Part shown: positions 17,109 to 25,396 of the stretch, piece after piece | Position numbering within the stretch: position 1 is the stretch's first letter | How the letters are laid out: each line of letters opens with the position of its first letter | Assembly: GCA_023434365.1 (NCBI GenBank) | Contig: JAEYSV010000018.1 | Span: 1 to 64,000, forward strand | DNA from: Bacillota bacterium | GTDB lineage: Bacteria; Bacillota; Clostridia; Lachnospirales; Lachnospiraceae | Reading direction: 5' to 3' | Length of the DNA stretch: 64,000 nucleotides | Notes under the pieces: generated by a model | What the model was told of the DNA's origin: nothing | The model's database searches: none | Seen by the model: the letters and a program-made list of their open reading frames with translations, nothing else | Position numbers and translations under genes: made by a program

Positions 17109-17429
17109 ATGGAGAGTCAAAATACATTTGAAAAAATATATGATGTCGTCAAGCAAATTCCTTATGGCAAGGTGGCAACCTATGGTCAGGTAGCTAGACT
17201 GGCAGGGAATAAGAGATGGTCCCGTGTTGTTGGATTTGCTCTGCATGTGAATCCGAAACCAGAGGAGATACCATGTTACCGGGTAGTAAATCGAAACGGA
17301 GAAACTTCGAGCGCATTTGCATTCGGTGGTGGTGACCGACAGAGGGAACTGTTAGAAGCAGAAGGTGTTCAGTTTATTAAGGATCATGTCAATATGAAAA
17401 TATTTCAATGGTTTACCCCTGAATACTAA
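17109..17429 (+). CDS. Alkyltransferase-like DNA-repair protein
   Basis: The 106-residue protein is the DNA-binding domain of the O6-alkylguanine-DNA alkyltransferase family without the N-terminal domain. It has KQIPYGKVATYGQVARLAG (recognition helix region), RVVGFALHVNP and IPCYRVVNRNGE. The reactive Cys is kept, but the usual PCHRV is PCYRV, so the His that activates the thiol is Tyr. Atl1-like proteins bind alkylated guanine and recruit excision repair rather than repairing it directly. Whether this one can accept an alkyl group is uncertain. It lies 43 bases after the exporter and may share its transcript. Confidence 0.88.
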   Translation: MESQNTFEKIYDVVKQIPYGKVATYGQVARLAGNKRWSRVVGFALHVNPKPEEIPCYRVVNRNGETSSAFAFGGGDRQRELLEAEGVQFIKDHVNMKIFQWFTPEY

Positions 17430-17431
17430 AC

Positions 17432-17471
17432 AAAAAAGCAATTGGTTAGAGATAGCCGATTGCTTTTTTTA
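17432..17471 (+). terminator. Terminator
   Basis: AAAAAAGCAATTGG pairs with CCGATTGCTTTTTTT. Confidence 0.85.
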
Positions 17472-17517
17472 TGTAGGTGAAAAAATAACTTTTTTCCTTT
17501 ATTTACTACAATAATAA

Positions 17518-17614
17518 TTGACAAGTGTTGGGAACGGAGTATAATGGATTTTAACGATTGTTTAGTGAAACTAAACATTTAGTTTATTAATACTAGCATA
17601 TAGTAAAACTAAAC
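17518..17614 (+). promoter_or_regulatory. pot operon promoter with clustered AACTAAAC operators
   Basis: A consensus promoter, TTGACA (17518-17523), 16 bases and TATAAT (17540-17545), is followed by overlapping palindromes. GTTTAGT-GAA-ACTAAAC spans 17560-17576 and AAACTAAA-CA-TTTAGTTT spans 17568-17585. Another half-site, AAACTAAAC, is at 17606-17614. The sites cover the transcription start and leader, fitting repression by the XRE protein encoded next. Confidence 0.75.
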
Positions 17615-17656
17615 AGAATGTTTAATCATACTGATATCAAGAAGGGATTAGATAGT

Positions 17657-18196
17657 ATGAATATTGGATACAAAATCAAAGAACTTCGGACGCAAAAGGG
17701 ACTAACGCAAGAAGAGCTGGCTGATCGTTCTGAATTATCCAAAGGATTTATCTCGCAGCTTGAGCGTGACTTAACTTCCCCGTCCATTGCAACATTAATG
17801 GACATTTTGCAATGCCTTGGAACAAATTTGGAGGAGTTTTTTGCCAATACTGCACCGGAACAGGTGGTATTTAAGAAAACGGATTATTTTGAAAAGGTAG
17901 ACAGTGATTTACATAATAAGATCGAATGGATTATTCCTAATGCACAAAAAAATATGATGGAGCCGATTATGGTTACGTTAGAGCCATCAGGAGAAACCTA
18001 TCCAGATAACCCACACGAAGGGGAAGAGTTCGGATATGTATTAAGTGGCTCAGTCACAATCTATATCGGGAATAAGAACTATAAAGCAAAAAAGGGTGAA
18101 TCCTTTTATTTTATCCCAAATAAAAAACACTATATCAAGGCGAACAGCAAATCAGGAGCGACTATCCTGTGGGTATCAACACCACCAAGTTTTTAA
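17657..18196 (+). CDS. XRE-family regulator with cupin domain, likely regulator of polyamine uptake
   Basis: The start is placed at the ATG at 17657, which follows AAGAAGGGA; the earlier ATG at 17618 lies in the operator zone and lacks a ribosome site. The 179-residue protein has an N-terminal helix-turn-helix (IKELRTQKGLTQEELADRS...SKGFISQLER) and a C-terminal cupin (about residues 105-178, PHEGEEFGYVLSGSVTIYIG). This is the architecture of PuuR-type regulators that sense small ligands in the cupin. It precedes potABCD by 112 bases, and its own promoter region is full of palindromic sites. Polyamine sensing is inferred from context. Confidence 0.92.
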   Translation: MNIGYKIKELRTQKGLTQEELADRSELSKGFISQLERDLTSPSIATLMDILQCLGTNLEEFFANTAPEQVVFKKTDYFEKVDSDLHNKIEWIIPNAQKNMMEPIMVTLEPSGETYPDNPHEGEEFGYVLSGSVTIYIGNKNYKAKKGESFYFIPNKKHYIKANSKSGATILWVSTPPSF

Positions 18197-18308
18197 CCTA
18201 TCAAGAAAGTTTCCTACTTCTTAAGTGGGAGTTAAACTATTTTGTATCAGTGGATGCTTGAGTATACAACTAACGATACGTTATATTAACGAAGAAATGA
18301 GGAGAACT

Positions 18309-19385
18309 ATGGCAGAAAGATTAATAGACTTAGTAAACATTACAAAATCCTACGGAAGTAATATCGTACTAGACGATTTGAATTTATATATTAAAGAAAA
18401 TGAGTTTTTAACACTTCTTGGACCAAGTGGATGTGGAAAAACAACAACCCTTCGTTTGATCGGTGGATTTGAGTCACAGGATAAAGGACAGATTATATTT
18501 AATGGACAGGATATCTCAAAGTTGCCACCAAACGAAAGACAACTTAATACGGTGTTTCAAAAATATGCCTTGTTTTCTCACATGAGCATCGCAGAAAATA
18601 TTGCATTTGGACTTAAAATAAAGAAAAAAAGTAAGCAGTATATCAAAGATAAAATTAGTTATGCCTTAAAATTAGTTAATCTTGAAGGGTTTGAAAACCG
18701 TTCTCCAGATTCTTTAAGTGGTGGGCAACAGCAGCGTATCGCAATAGCAAGAGCAATTGTTAATGAACCTAAAGTGTTGCTTCTTGATGAGCCACTTGGC
18801 GCGTTGGATTTAAAGCTACGTCAGGATATGCAATACGAATTAATTCGATTAAAAAATGAACTGGGAATTACTTTTATCTATGTTACACATGACCAGGAAG
18901 AAGCACTTACAATGTCTGATACGATTGTAGTTATGAATCAAGGATACATACAACAGATTGGGACACCAGAGGATATCTATAATGAGCCTAGGAATGCATT
19001 TGTGGCGGACTTTATAGGGGAAAGTAATATTATCGATGCTGTCTTTATGGAAGATAAGGTGGTTAATGTTTTAGGTGTTAACTTCCCGTGTGTCGATACT
19101 GGGTTTGGTCACAAAAAACCGGTCGATGTAGTAATCCGTCCAGAGGACATTGACTTGGTCCCTGTAAATGAAGGTACTATCAACGGAGTGGTTACTTCTT
19201 TAATCTTTAAGGGGGTACATTATGAGATGGAGGTCCTTGCGAATGGTCGTGAATGGCTGGTGCATAGCACAGACTTAAGTCCGGTTGGTGCCGAGGTGGG
19301 GATTAAAGTAGATCCTTTTGATATTCAGATTATGAATAAACCGGAATCGGAGGATGAAGAGGCGGTGATACTTGATGAGCAATAA
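18309..19385 (+). CDS. potA: Spermidine/putrescine ABC transporter ATPase PotA
   Basis: The start is the ATG at 18309 after GAGGAGAA, giving 358 residues. Walker A is GPSGCGKTT, signature LSGGQQQRIAIARA, Walker B VLLLDEPLGALD, and the switch His is in YVTHDQEEA. A C-terminal TOBE domain follows from about residue 235 (VVIRPEDIDLV). It powers polyamine import through PotB/PotC. Its end overlaps potB by 11 bases, so the two are probably translationally coupled. Confidence 0.96.
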   Translation: MAERLIDLVNITKSYGSNIVLDDLNLYIKENEFLTLLGPSGCGKTTTLRLIGGFESQDKGQIIFNGQDISKLPPNERQLNTVFQKYALFSHMSIAENIAFGLKIKKKSKQYIKDKISYALKLVNLEGFENRSPDSLSGGQQQRIAIARAIVNEPKVLLLDEPLGALDLKLRQDMQYELIRLKNELGITFIYVTHDQEEALTMSDTIVVMNQGYIQQIGTPEDIYNEPRNAFVADFIGESNIIDAVFMEDKVVNVLGVNFPCVDTGFGHKKPVDVVIRPEDIDLVPVNEGTINGVVTSLIFKGVHYEMEVLANGREWLVHSTDLSPVGAEVGIKVDPFDIQIMNKPESEDEEAVILDEQ

Positions 19386-20196
19386 AAAGCGAATGCTTAG
19401 TTTTCCTTATGTACTTTGGATGTCTGCTTTTATTGTGATTCCATTATTAATTGTCATTTACTATGGTTTTACAAATGCAGATCATAATTTTACCATAGAC
19501 AACATTATGAAAATTGTAGACCCACTGAATGCAAAATCTCTATGGGAGTCATTAAAATTATCCTTCATTAGTACAGTCATCTGTCTGATTCTTGCATATC
19601 CACTGGCGATGATTTTGCGTAACTCTCAGATGAAAAGTAGCAGCTTTATTATTTTGCTTTTTATCTTACCGATGTGGATGAACTTTTTACTTCGTACGAT
19701 TGCATGGCAGACATTGCTTGAAAAAAATGGAGTAATCAATACTTTGTTAAGTACGCTGCATCTTCCAAAACTTAATATAATTAATACATCGGCTGCAATT
19801 GTACTTGGCATGGTATATAATTTTCTCCCATTTATGGTGCTACCAATATATAATACGCTTATAAAAATTGATAATAATGTAATCAATGCTGCCAGGGACT
19901 TAGGAGCAAACTCAACACAGACGTTTTTACGTATTATATTTCCATTAAGTATGCCTGGAGTGATTAGTGGAATTACGATGGTGTTTGTGCCTTCTCTGAC
20001 CACATTCGTAATCTCGGATATCTTAGGAGGAGGAAAGATTCTGTTAATTGGCAATGTCATTGAGCAGGAATTCAAATTTAATAATAACTGGAATGTTGGT
20101 TCTGGACTCTCTCTTGTGTTGATGGTATTTATCATTGTTAGTATGGCGTTTGTTTCAAAATACGATAAGGATATGGAGGGGACAAACGTATGGTAA
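19375..20196 (+). CDS. potB: Polyamine ABC transporter permease PotB
   Basis: The ATG at 19375 is preferred over an in-frame TTG one codon earlier. The 273-residue protein has six membrane segments and the EAA-type cytoplasmic loop INAARDLGANSTQTFLRIIFP, which contacts the ATPase. It overlaps potA by 11 bases and potC by 7. It forms the import channel with PotC. Confidence 0.95.
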   Translation: MSNKKRMLSFPYVLWMSAFIVIPLLIVIYYGFTNADHNFTIDNIMKIVDPLNAKSLWESLKLSFISTVICLILAYPLAMILRNSQMKSSSFIILLFILPMWMNFLLRTIAWQTLLEKNGVINTLLSTLHLPKLNIINTSAAIVLGMVYNFLPFMVLPIYNTLIKIDNNVINAARDLGANSTQTFLRIIFPLSMPGVISGITMVFVPSLTTFVISDILGGGKILLIGNVIEQEFKFNNNWNVGSGLSLVLMVFIIVSMAFVSKYDKDMEGTNVW

Positions 20197-20987
20197 AGAG
20201 AATATTACAAAAAATATATCTTGCTTTAATCATTGTTTTTTTATATGCGCCAATCCTTACTCTTATGGTACTATCTTTTAACAGTTCCAAATCGAGAGCA
20301 AAATGGGGTGGATTTACGTTCAAATGGTATCAGGAGTTATTGCAAAATGATGCAATTATTCAGGCACTTTATACCACACTGCTTATCGCTTTATTATCCG
20401 CACTGATTGCCACTATTATTGGGACAATGGCTTCCATTGCAATGAATGCGATGAAGAAGACACCACGTGCTGTATTAATGGCAATTACCAATATTCCAAT
20501 GTTAAATGCAGATATAGTAACGGGTCTTTCCTTAATGTTACTGTTTATAGCAGTAAATAATATACTGCGAATTAATTTTCATCTAGGATTTATGAGTGTA
20601 CTTTTATCTCATATTACGTTTAATATTCCTTATGTTATATTGAGTGTTATGCCAAAACTAAGGCAGACCAATAAGAGTACCTATGAAGCGGCAATGGACT
20701 TGGGAGCAACCCCTGTTTATGCATTCTTCAAGGTAATCTTACCTGATATTTTTCCGGGAATTTTATCCGGGTTTTTATTAGCCTTTACGATGTCGTTAGA
20801 TGATTTTATTATTACTCATTTTACGAAAGGTCCAGGAGTAGACACATTGTCAACGAAGATCTATACAGAGGTGCGAAAAGGAATTAAGCCGGAGATCTAT
20901 GCGCTATCGACGCTTATGTTTGTATCAGTTTTAGTATTGTTAATTATCATTAATAGAAAATCTACCAAGAAGGAGCAAATACAATGA
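20190..20987 (+). CDS. potC: Polyamine ABC transporter permease PotC
   Basis: The 265-residue permease has six membrane segments and the EAA loop YEAAMDLGATPVYAFFKVILP. The family segment SLDDFIITHFTKGPG is near residue 210. GGAGGGG precedes the ATG. It overlaps potB by 7 bases and potD by 4 (ATGA), showing a tightly coupled operon. Confidence 0.95.
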   Translation: MVKRILQKIYLALIIVFLYAPILTLMVLSFNSSKSRAKWGGFTFKWYQELLQNDAIIQALYTTLLIALLSALIATIIGTMASIAMNAMKKTPRAVLMAITNIPMLNADIVTGLSLMLLFIAVNNILRINFHLGFMSVLLSHITFNIPYVILSVMPKLRQTNKSTYEAAMDLGATPVYAFFKVILPDIFPGILSGFLLAFTMSLDDFIITHFTKGPGVDTLSTKIYTEVRKGIKPEIYALSTLMFVSVLVLLIIINRKSTKKEQIQ

Positions 20988-22075
20988 AAAAATTAATTAC
21001 TTTTAGTTTAGTAACAGTACTAGGTATCTCGTTGTTAACCGGTTGTGGTAATGCCAATAATAAAGGTACAGCGAATACATCCGGTAATGATAATAAGGAT
21101 GCTGGCTCGTTATATGTATATAACTGGGGTGAATATATTGATGAAGATGTCATCGATATGTTCGAAGAGGAAACCGGAATTAAAGTTTATTATGATGAGT
21201 TCGAAACAAATGAAGTCATGTATCCTAAAATTAAGCAGGGTGCAGTGAAGTATGATGTGATCTGTCCATCTGATTATATGATTGAGCGTATGATAAAAGA
21301 GGATTTGTTAGCAGAAATTAATTTTGATAATGTTCCAAATCTAAAAAATATTGGTTCCCAGTATCTTGAACAGTCCAAAGCATTTGACCCAGACAATAAG
21401 TTCAGTGTGCCATACTGCTGGGGAACGCTTGGGATTTTATATAATAAAACGATGGTAGATGAACCGATTACTAGCTGGTCTGCAATCTTTGATGAAAAGT
21501 ACAAAGACAATATTCTTATGATTGATAGCGTTAGGGATGCAATTGGAATTGTGCTCAAATACAAAGGTTATGGATTAAATAGCATGGAGGAAAAAGAATT
21601 AGAAGAAGCTAAGAATATTCTGGTACAGCAAAAGAATGTTGTGCAAGGCTATGTAGTAGATCAGGTACGTGATAAAATGATTGGTGAAGAAGCGGCGATT
21701 GGTGTCATCTATTCAGGAGAAGCTATTTTCACACAACGTGAAAATGAAAACCTGGTATATGTTGTACCTGAAGAAGGTTCTAATATGTGGATTGACTCCT
21801 GGGTAATTCCAAAAAATTCAGAAAACAAAGAAAATGCAGAGAAATTTATCAATTTCATATGCCGTGAGGATATTGCGTTAAAGAACTTTGATTACATTAC
21901 TTATTCCACGCCAAATACTGCAGCCAGAGAATTGATTGAGGATGAGGACATTAAAAATAGCGAAATTGCTTTTCCTGGAACTGATATTTTAGGACGTTGC
22001 GAAACTTTTAAGTATCTTGGTGCAGAGGCTGATGAAAAGTACATGGAACTATGGAAGCAAGTGAAATCAGAGTAA
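20984..22075 (+). CDS. potD: Polyamine-binding lipoprotein PotD
   Basis: The 363-residue protein starts with a lipoprotein signal, lipobox LLTGC, and a short Asn/Gly linker. The mature part begins LYVYNWGEYIDEDVIDMFE, the hallmark of the PotD/PotF family. YVVPEEGSNMWIDSW is near residue 260, in the binding cleft region. It captures spermidine or putrescine outside the membrane for PotABC. Polyamine preference cannot be told from the sequence alone. Confidence 0.95.
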   Translation: MKKLITFSLVTVLGISLLTGCGNANNKGTANTSGNDNKDAGSLYVYNWGEYIDEDVIDMFEEETGIKVYYDEFETNEVMYPKIKQGAVKYDVICPSDYMIERMIKEDLLAEINFDNVPNLKNIGSQYLEQSKAFDPDNKFSVPYCWGTLGILYNKTMVDEPITSWSAIFDEKYKDNILMIDSVRDAIGIVLKYKGYGLNSMEEKELEEAKNILVQQKNVVQGYVVDQVRDKMIGEEAAIGVIYSGEAIFTQRENENLVYVVPEEGSNMWIDSWVIPKNSENKENAEKFINFICREDIALKNFDYITYSTPNTAARELIEDEDIKNSEIAFPGTDILGRCETFKYLGAEADEKYMELWKQVKSE

Positions 22076-22149
22076 GGTTAACGTATCTATAGATTTTACT
22101 TGAAGATTTTACTTGACTATGAATAGATAATTGAGTACAATAGGTACGA

Positions 22150-22245
22150 TTACAGGGGAGCCGAATGAGTTCGGCTGAGATTAAAACCACGACAATGTTT
22201 TTAACCCTTTAACCTGATCTGGGTAATTCCAGCGTAGGGAGTATA
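22150..22245 (+). promoter_or_regulatory. TPP riboswitch
   Basis: The THI-box elements are all present: GGGGAGC at the 5' end, GGCTGAGA, then ACCCTTT-AACCTGATCTGGGTAAT and the 3' part CCAGCGTAGGGA. It sits in the 316-base gap between potD and the thiamine-precursor transporter, and an intrinsic terminator follows. High thiamine pyrophosphate should end transcription early. Confidence 0.97.
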
Positions 22246-22292
22246 AGTAACTGTGAATGAAGGATTTCATTTTCGTACATATGTCAATTATA

Positions 22293-22322
22293 CCCTCCTG
22301 GATAAACCAGGGGGGTTTTTTA
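22293..22322 (+). terminator. Riboswitch expression-platform terminator
   Basis: CCCTCCTGG pairs with CCAGGGGGG, followed by TTTTTT. Confidence 0.9.
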
Positions 22323-22324
22323 TG

Positions 22325-22357
22325 TCCGCTGCAGGCGGAGAGTTTCGCCAGCGAAAC
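22325..22357. repeat. Paired small palindromes
   Basis: TCCGC-TGCAG-GCGGA (22325-22339) is followed by GTTTCGC-CA-GCGAAAC (22342-22357). The second palindrome recurs with AA in the loop at 29698-29713. Both lie between the riboswitch terminator and the first start codon. Confidence 0.6.
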
Positions 22358-22391
22358 ACATGCTTATTATAATAAGAAAGGAAGATATGAT

Positions 22392-22688
22392 ATGAACGCA
22401 AGTGTAGCAATTCAATCTTTACCACAAGTAGATAAGGAAGAGGAGTTAATTCGTATTGTTGACGAAGTGATTGCTTATATTAAGAGTACAGGACTTAACT
22501 ATTATGTAGGACCATTTGAAACAGCAATTGAAGGCGATTATGATGAACTGATGGATATTGTAAAGGAGTGTCAGCATATTGCTATTCGTGCAGGTGCGCC
22601 AAGTGTTGCGGCTTACATAAAAGTTACCTTTAAGCCGGAAGGGGATGTGTTAACCATTGAAAAGAAAGTTACCAAACATCACAGATAA
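22392..22688 (+). CDS. Thiamine-binding (PF01910/YkoF-like) protein
   Basis: The start is the ATG at 22392 after AAAGGAAG; the longer frame runs through the riboswitch terminator. The 98-residue soluble protein begins ASVAIQSLPQ and continues YVGPFETAIEGDYDELMDIVKECQ, matching the small thiamine-binding family found with HMP/thiamine transporters. It probably binds thiamine or its pyrimidine part in the cytoplasm. It is the first gene under the TPP riboswitch and overlaps the permease gene by 32 bases. Confidence 0.88.
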   Translation: MNASVAIQSLPQVDKEEELIRIVDEVIAYIKSTGLNYYVGPFETAIEGDYDELMDIVKECQHIAIRAGAPSVAAYIKVTFKPEGDVLTIEKKVTKHHR

Positions 22689-23439
22689 ACTGGTTGGTGT
22701 TTCTGCAATTGCATTGTTACTGGCCTTATGGCAATTACTATCTGTACTGAAGGTCGTACCGGAATTTATGTTGCCTTCTTTAGTCCAGGTCGTAAAAGCC
22801 TTTATTAATGACTTTCCATTACTGTTAGGTCACGCTAGGATAACCATGTGGGAAGCATTTTTAGGGCTCTTGTTTGGTGTGATAACTGGTTTTATGATGG
22901 CTGTAGTAATGGACCATTTTGTCCTAATAAGAAAATCGTTTTATCCCATTATAGTTATAACACAGACGGTACCGACAGTTGCAATAGCTCCATTACTTGT
23001 TTTGTGGTTTGGATATGGAGTGATGCCAAAAGTGATTCTAATTATAATTGTGACGTTCTTTCCGATAGCAGTTGGGTTGCTGGATGGATTCCAGAGTGCA
23101 GATAAGGATAGCATTAATCTGATGCGGGCAATGGGAGCTACAAGGTTGCAGATTTTTCGATATATCAAATTCCCGAATTCCTTAAATCAGTTTTTTGCAG
23201 CACTTCGTATCTCTGCCTCTTACTCAATTGTGGGGGCGGTAATTAGTGAGTGGCTGGGAGGCTTTGAAGGGCTTGGGGTTTATATGACCAGAGTAAAGAA
23301 GGCCTATGCCTTTGATAAAATGTTTGCGGTTATATTTTTAATTAGTGCAGTTAGTCTATTGCTCATGTACGGTGTAAAGGTATTGCAGCGTATGTGTATG
23401 CCATGGGAAAAAAGAGAGACTGACCGTACCATGAATTAA
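22657..23439 (+). CDS. thiX: Thiamine-precursor ABC transporter permease (ThiX-like)
   Basis: The start codon is TTG at 22657 with AAGGGG upstream, inside the end of the preceding gene. The 260-residue protein has about six membrane segments and the loop INLMRAMGATRLQIFRYIKFP, an EAA motif of the SsuC/TauC/ThiX permease family. It forms the channel for the HMP-type substrate bound by the next gene product. Confidence 0.93.
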   Translation: MKRKLPNITDKLVGVSAIALLLALWQLLSVLKVVPEFMLPSLVQVVKAFINDFPLLLGHARITMWEAFLGLLFGVITGFMMAVVMDHFVLIRKSFYPIIVITQTVPTVAIAPLLVLWFGYGVMPKVILIIIVTFFPIAVGLLDGFQSADKDSINLMRAMGATRLQIFRYIKFPNSLNQFFAALRISASYSIVGAVISEWLGGFEGLGVYMTRVKKAYAFDKMFAVIFLISAVSLLLMYGVKVLQRMCMPWEKRETDRTMN

Positions 23440-23464
23440 GTTTGGTGATTAATAGGAGGATAAG

Positions 23465-24508
23465 ATGAAGAGATGGAAGAAAAAACTGACAGGGTTAATG
23501 CTTATCGTGGTATTGACTTTGACAGCCACAGCTTGTGGGAATACGGATAATAAAAACAACGCTAGTGAAAATCCAGCAAATAAAACCGATGATGCAACAA
23601 AAAAAGAAAAGATTACCTTTGTCCTAGATTGGTCGCCAAATACGAACCATACAGGTCTGTATGTAGCACAGGAAAAAGGGTATTTTGAAGAAGCAGGATT
23701 AGAAGTTTCAATTGTGCAGCCACCAGAAGGTGGTGCAGAGGCATTGGTAGCTTCCGGGAAAGCAGAGTTTGGTGTTAGTTTTCAAGATTCGTTAGCGCCT
23801 GCTTTAATTGGAGAAAATGCGCTTCCTATTACTTCGGTTGCTACGATTATTCAGCATAATACATCAGGCATCATTAGTCGAAAAGGGGAAGGAATGGATT
23901 CGCCTAAAGGACTTGAGAATAAAAAGTATGCAACGTGGGATATGGAAGTCGAAAAAGCAATGATGAAAAATGTTGTAGAAAAAGCTGGTGGAGATTTTAG
24001 TAAGGTGGAACTGATTCCGAGCACGGTAACGGATGAAGTGAGCGCACTACAGTCAAAACAGGTTGATGCTATCTGGATTTTCTATGCCTGGGCTGGAATA
24101 GCCACTGAGGTAAAGGGACTCCAAACAGATTACTTTAATTTCAAAGATATTAATCCGGTATTTGATTATTACACCCCTGTCATCGTAGCTGGAACAGATT
24201 TCTTAGAGAAGAAACCGGAGACGGCCAAAGCATTTCTTAAGGCATTAAAAAAAGGGTATGAAGATGCTATTGCTAATCCTGAAGAAGCTGCTAACATCTT
24301 ATTGAAAGAGGTACCGGAGTTAGATAAAGAGATTGTGTTAAAAAGCCAGAAGTGGCTAGCTAATCAATACAAGGCAGAAGTATCACAATGGGGATATATC
24401 GATCCTGCAAGATGGAATGGTTTTTATAACTGGCTCAATGATAATGGATTGGTAACCGAATCAATTCCTGAAAATACTGGTTTTACGAATGAATACTTAC
24501 CTGAGTAA
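23465..24508 (+). CDS. thiY: Thiamine pyrimidine-precursor binding lipoprotein (ThiY/NMT1-like)
   Basis: The 347-residue lipoprotein has lipobox TATAC and an Asn/Lys-rich linker. The mature part starts ITFVLDWSPNTNHTGLYVA, the NMT1/THI5-like signature of proteins that bind hydroxymethylpyrimidine or formylaminopyrimidine. AEFGVSFQDS and YATWDMEVE are also typical. Placement under a TPP riboswitch with ThiX and ThiZ makes a thiamine-salvage role strong. AGGAGG precedes the ATG. Confidence 0.95.
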   Translation: MKRWKKKLTGLMLIVVLTLTATACGNTDNKNNASENPANKTDDATKKEKITFVLDWSPNTNHTGLYVAQEKGYFEEAGLEVSIVQPPEGGAEALVASGKAEFGVSFQDSLAPALIGENALPITSVATIIQHNTSGIISRKGEGMDSPKGLENKKYATWDMEVEKAMMKNVVEKAGGDFSKVELIPSTVTDEVSALQSKQVDAIWIFYAWAGIATEVKGLQTDYFNFKDINPVFDYYTPVIVAGTDFLEKKPETAKAFLKALKKGYEDAIANPEEAANILLKEVPELDKEIVLKSQKWLANQYKAEVSQWGYIDPARWNGFYNWLNDNGLVTESIPENTGFTNEYLPE

Positions 24509-24532
24509 GAAACGAAACGGAGGCATATTTCG

Positions 24533-25267
24533 GTGGTTGCGTTAAAAACGGAGCATATCAGTAAGTCTTTTGAGGATAAGCAGGTCTTAAAGGATATTAA
24601 TATAACATTAAATGAAAATGAAATAGTGTCTCTGCTAGGTGCCAGTGGAGTAGGTAAGACAACGTTATTTCATGTAATAAGTGGCTTGCTTAAGCCTGAC
24701 GAAGGAAAAGTTCAATGCTTCGATGAAGAGATTACCGGGCAGGCTGGAAAGATTAGCTATATGTTACAAAAAGATCTGTTGCTTCCTTATAAAACAATAG
24801 AGGATAATGTATCGTTACCACTTATAATACGGGGTGCGAGAAAGAAAGATGCAAGAGAAACGGTTTCCCCTTATTTTGCTGAGTTTGGGTTAGAGGGTAC
24901 CAAAAAGAAATACCCTCATCAGCTATCCGGCGGAATGAGGCAACGGGCAGCGCTTCTTCGAACTTATCTTTTTTCTGACCGAATCGCGCTATTAGATGAA
25001 CCTTTTAGTGCATTAGATACCATAACAAAATCGACTATGCACAAATGGTATCTAGACATGATGCAAAAAATAAAGTTATCAACCATTTTTATTACACATG
25101 ATATCGACGAAGCGATTCTACTTTCTGATCGGATATACTTATTGAACGGTTCTCCTGCAACGATTACTGGGGAAGTCGTAATTACACAAACAAAGCCAAG
25201 GACAGAGGACTTTGTATTAAGTAATGAGTTTCTTGAGTATAAAAAGAGGATCATAGAAATGTTGTGA
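24533..25267 (+). CDS. thiZ: Thiamine-precursor ABC transporter ATPase (ThiZ-like)
   Basis: The start codon is GTG at 24533 after CGGAGG. The 244-residue ATPase has Walker A GASGVGKTT, signature LSGGMRQRAALLR, Walker B IALLDEPFSALD and switch ITHDIDEA. It belongs to the SsuB/TauB/ThiZ group. It is the last gene of the riboswitch-controlled operon and is followed by a terminator. Confidence 0.95.
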   Translation: MVALKTEHISKSFEDKQVLKDINITLNENEIVSLLGASGVGKTTLFHVISGLLKPDEGKVQCFDEEITGQAGKISYMLQKDLLLPYKTIEDNVSLPLIIRGARKKDARETVSPYFAEFGLEGTKKKYPHQLSGGMRQRAALLRTYLFSDRIALLDEPFSALDTITKSTMHKWYLDMMQKIKLSTIFITHDIDEAILLSDRIYLLNGSPATITGEVVITQTKPRTEDFVLSNEFLEYKKRIIEML

Positions 25268-25317
25268 GATAACAAAGTGGTATAATAAAATATGAGCACT
25301 TTGAAGCATGTGTATAA

Positions 25318-25349
25318 AAAAAAGCAGTGGGTTTTTACCACTGCTTTTT
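25318..25349. terminator. Terminator after thiZ
   Basis: AAAAGCAGTGG pairs with CCACTGCTTTT, flanked by A and T tracts. It can also serve the converging aroC. Confidence 0.85.
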
Positions 25350-25396
25350 GTATGTTATAAGAAGTTGCTTTACAATTTCAGCTTGCATAACTCGTT

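Noticed and set aside
19626..20135. Minus-strand frame of 169 codons inside potB
   Set aside because: It is a shadow of the membrane-protein gene on the plus strand.
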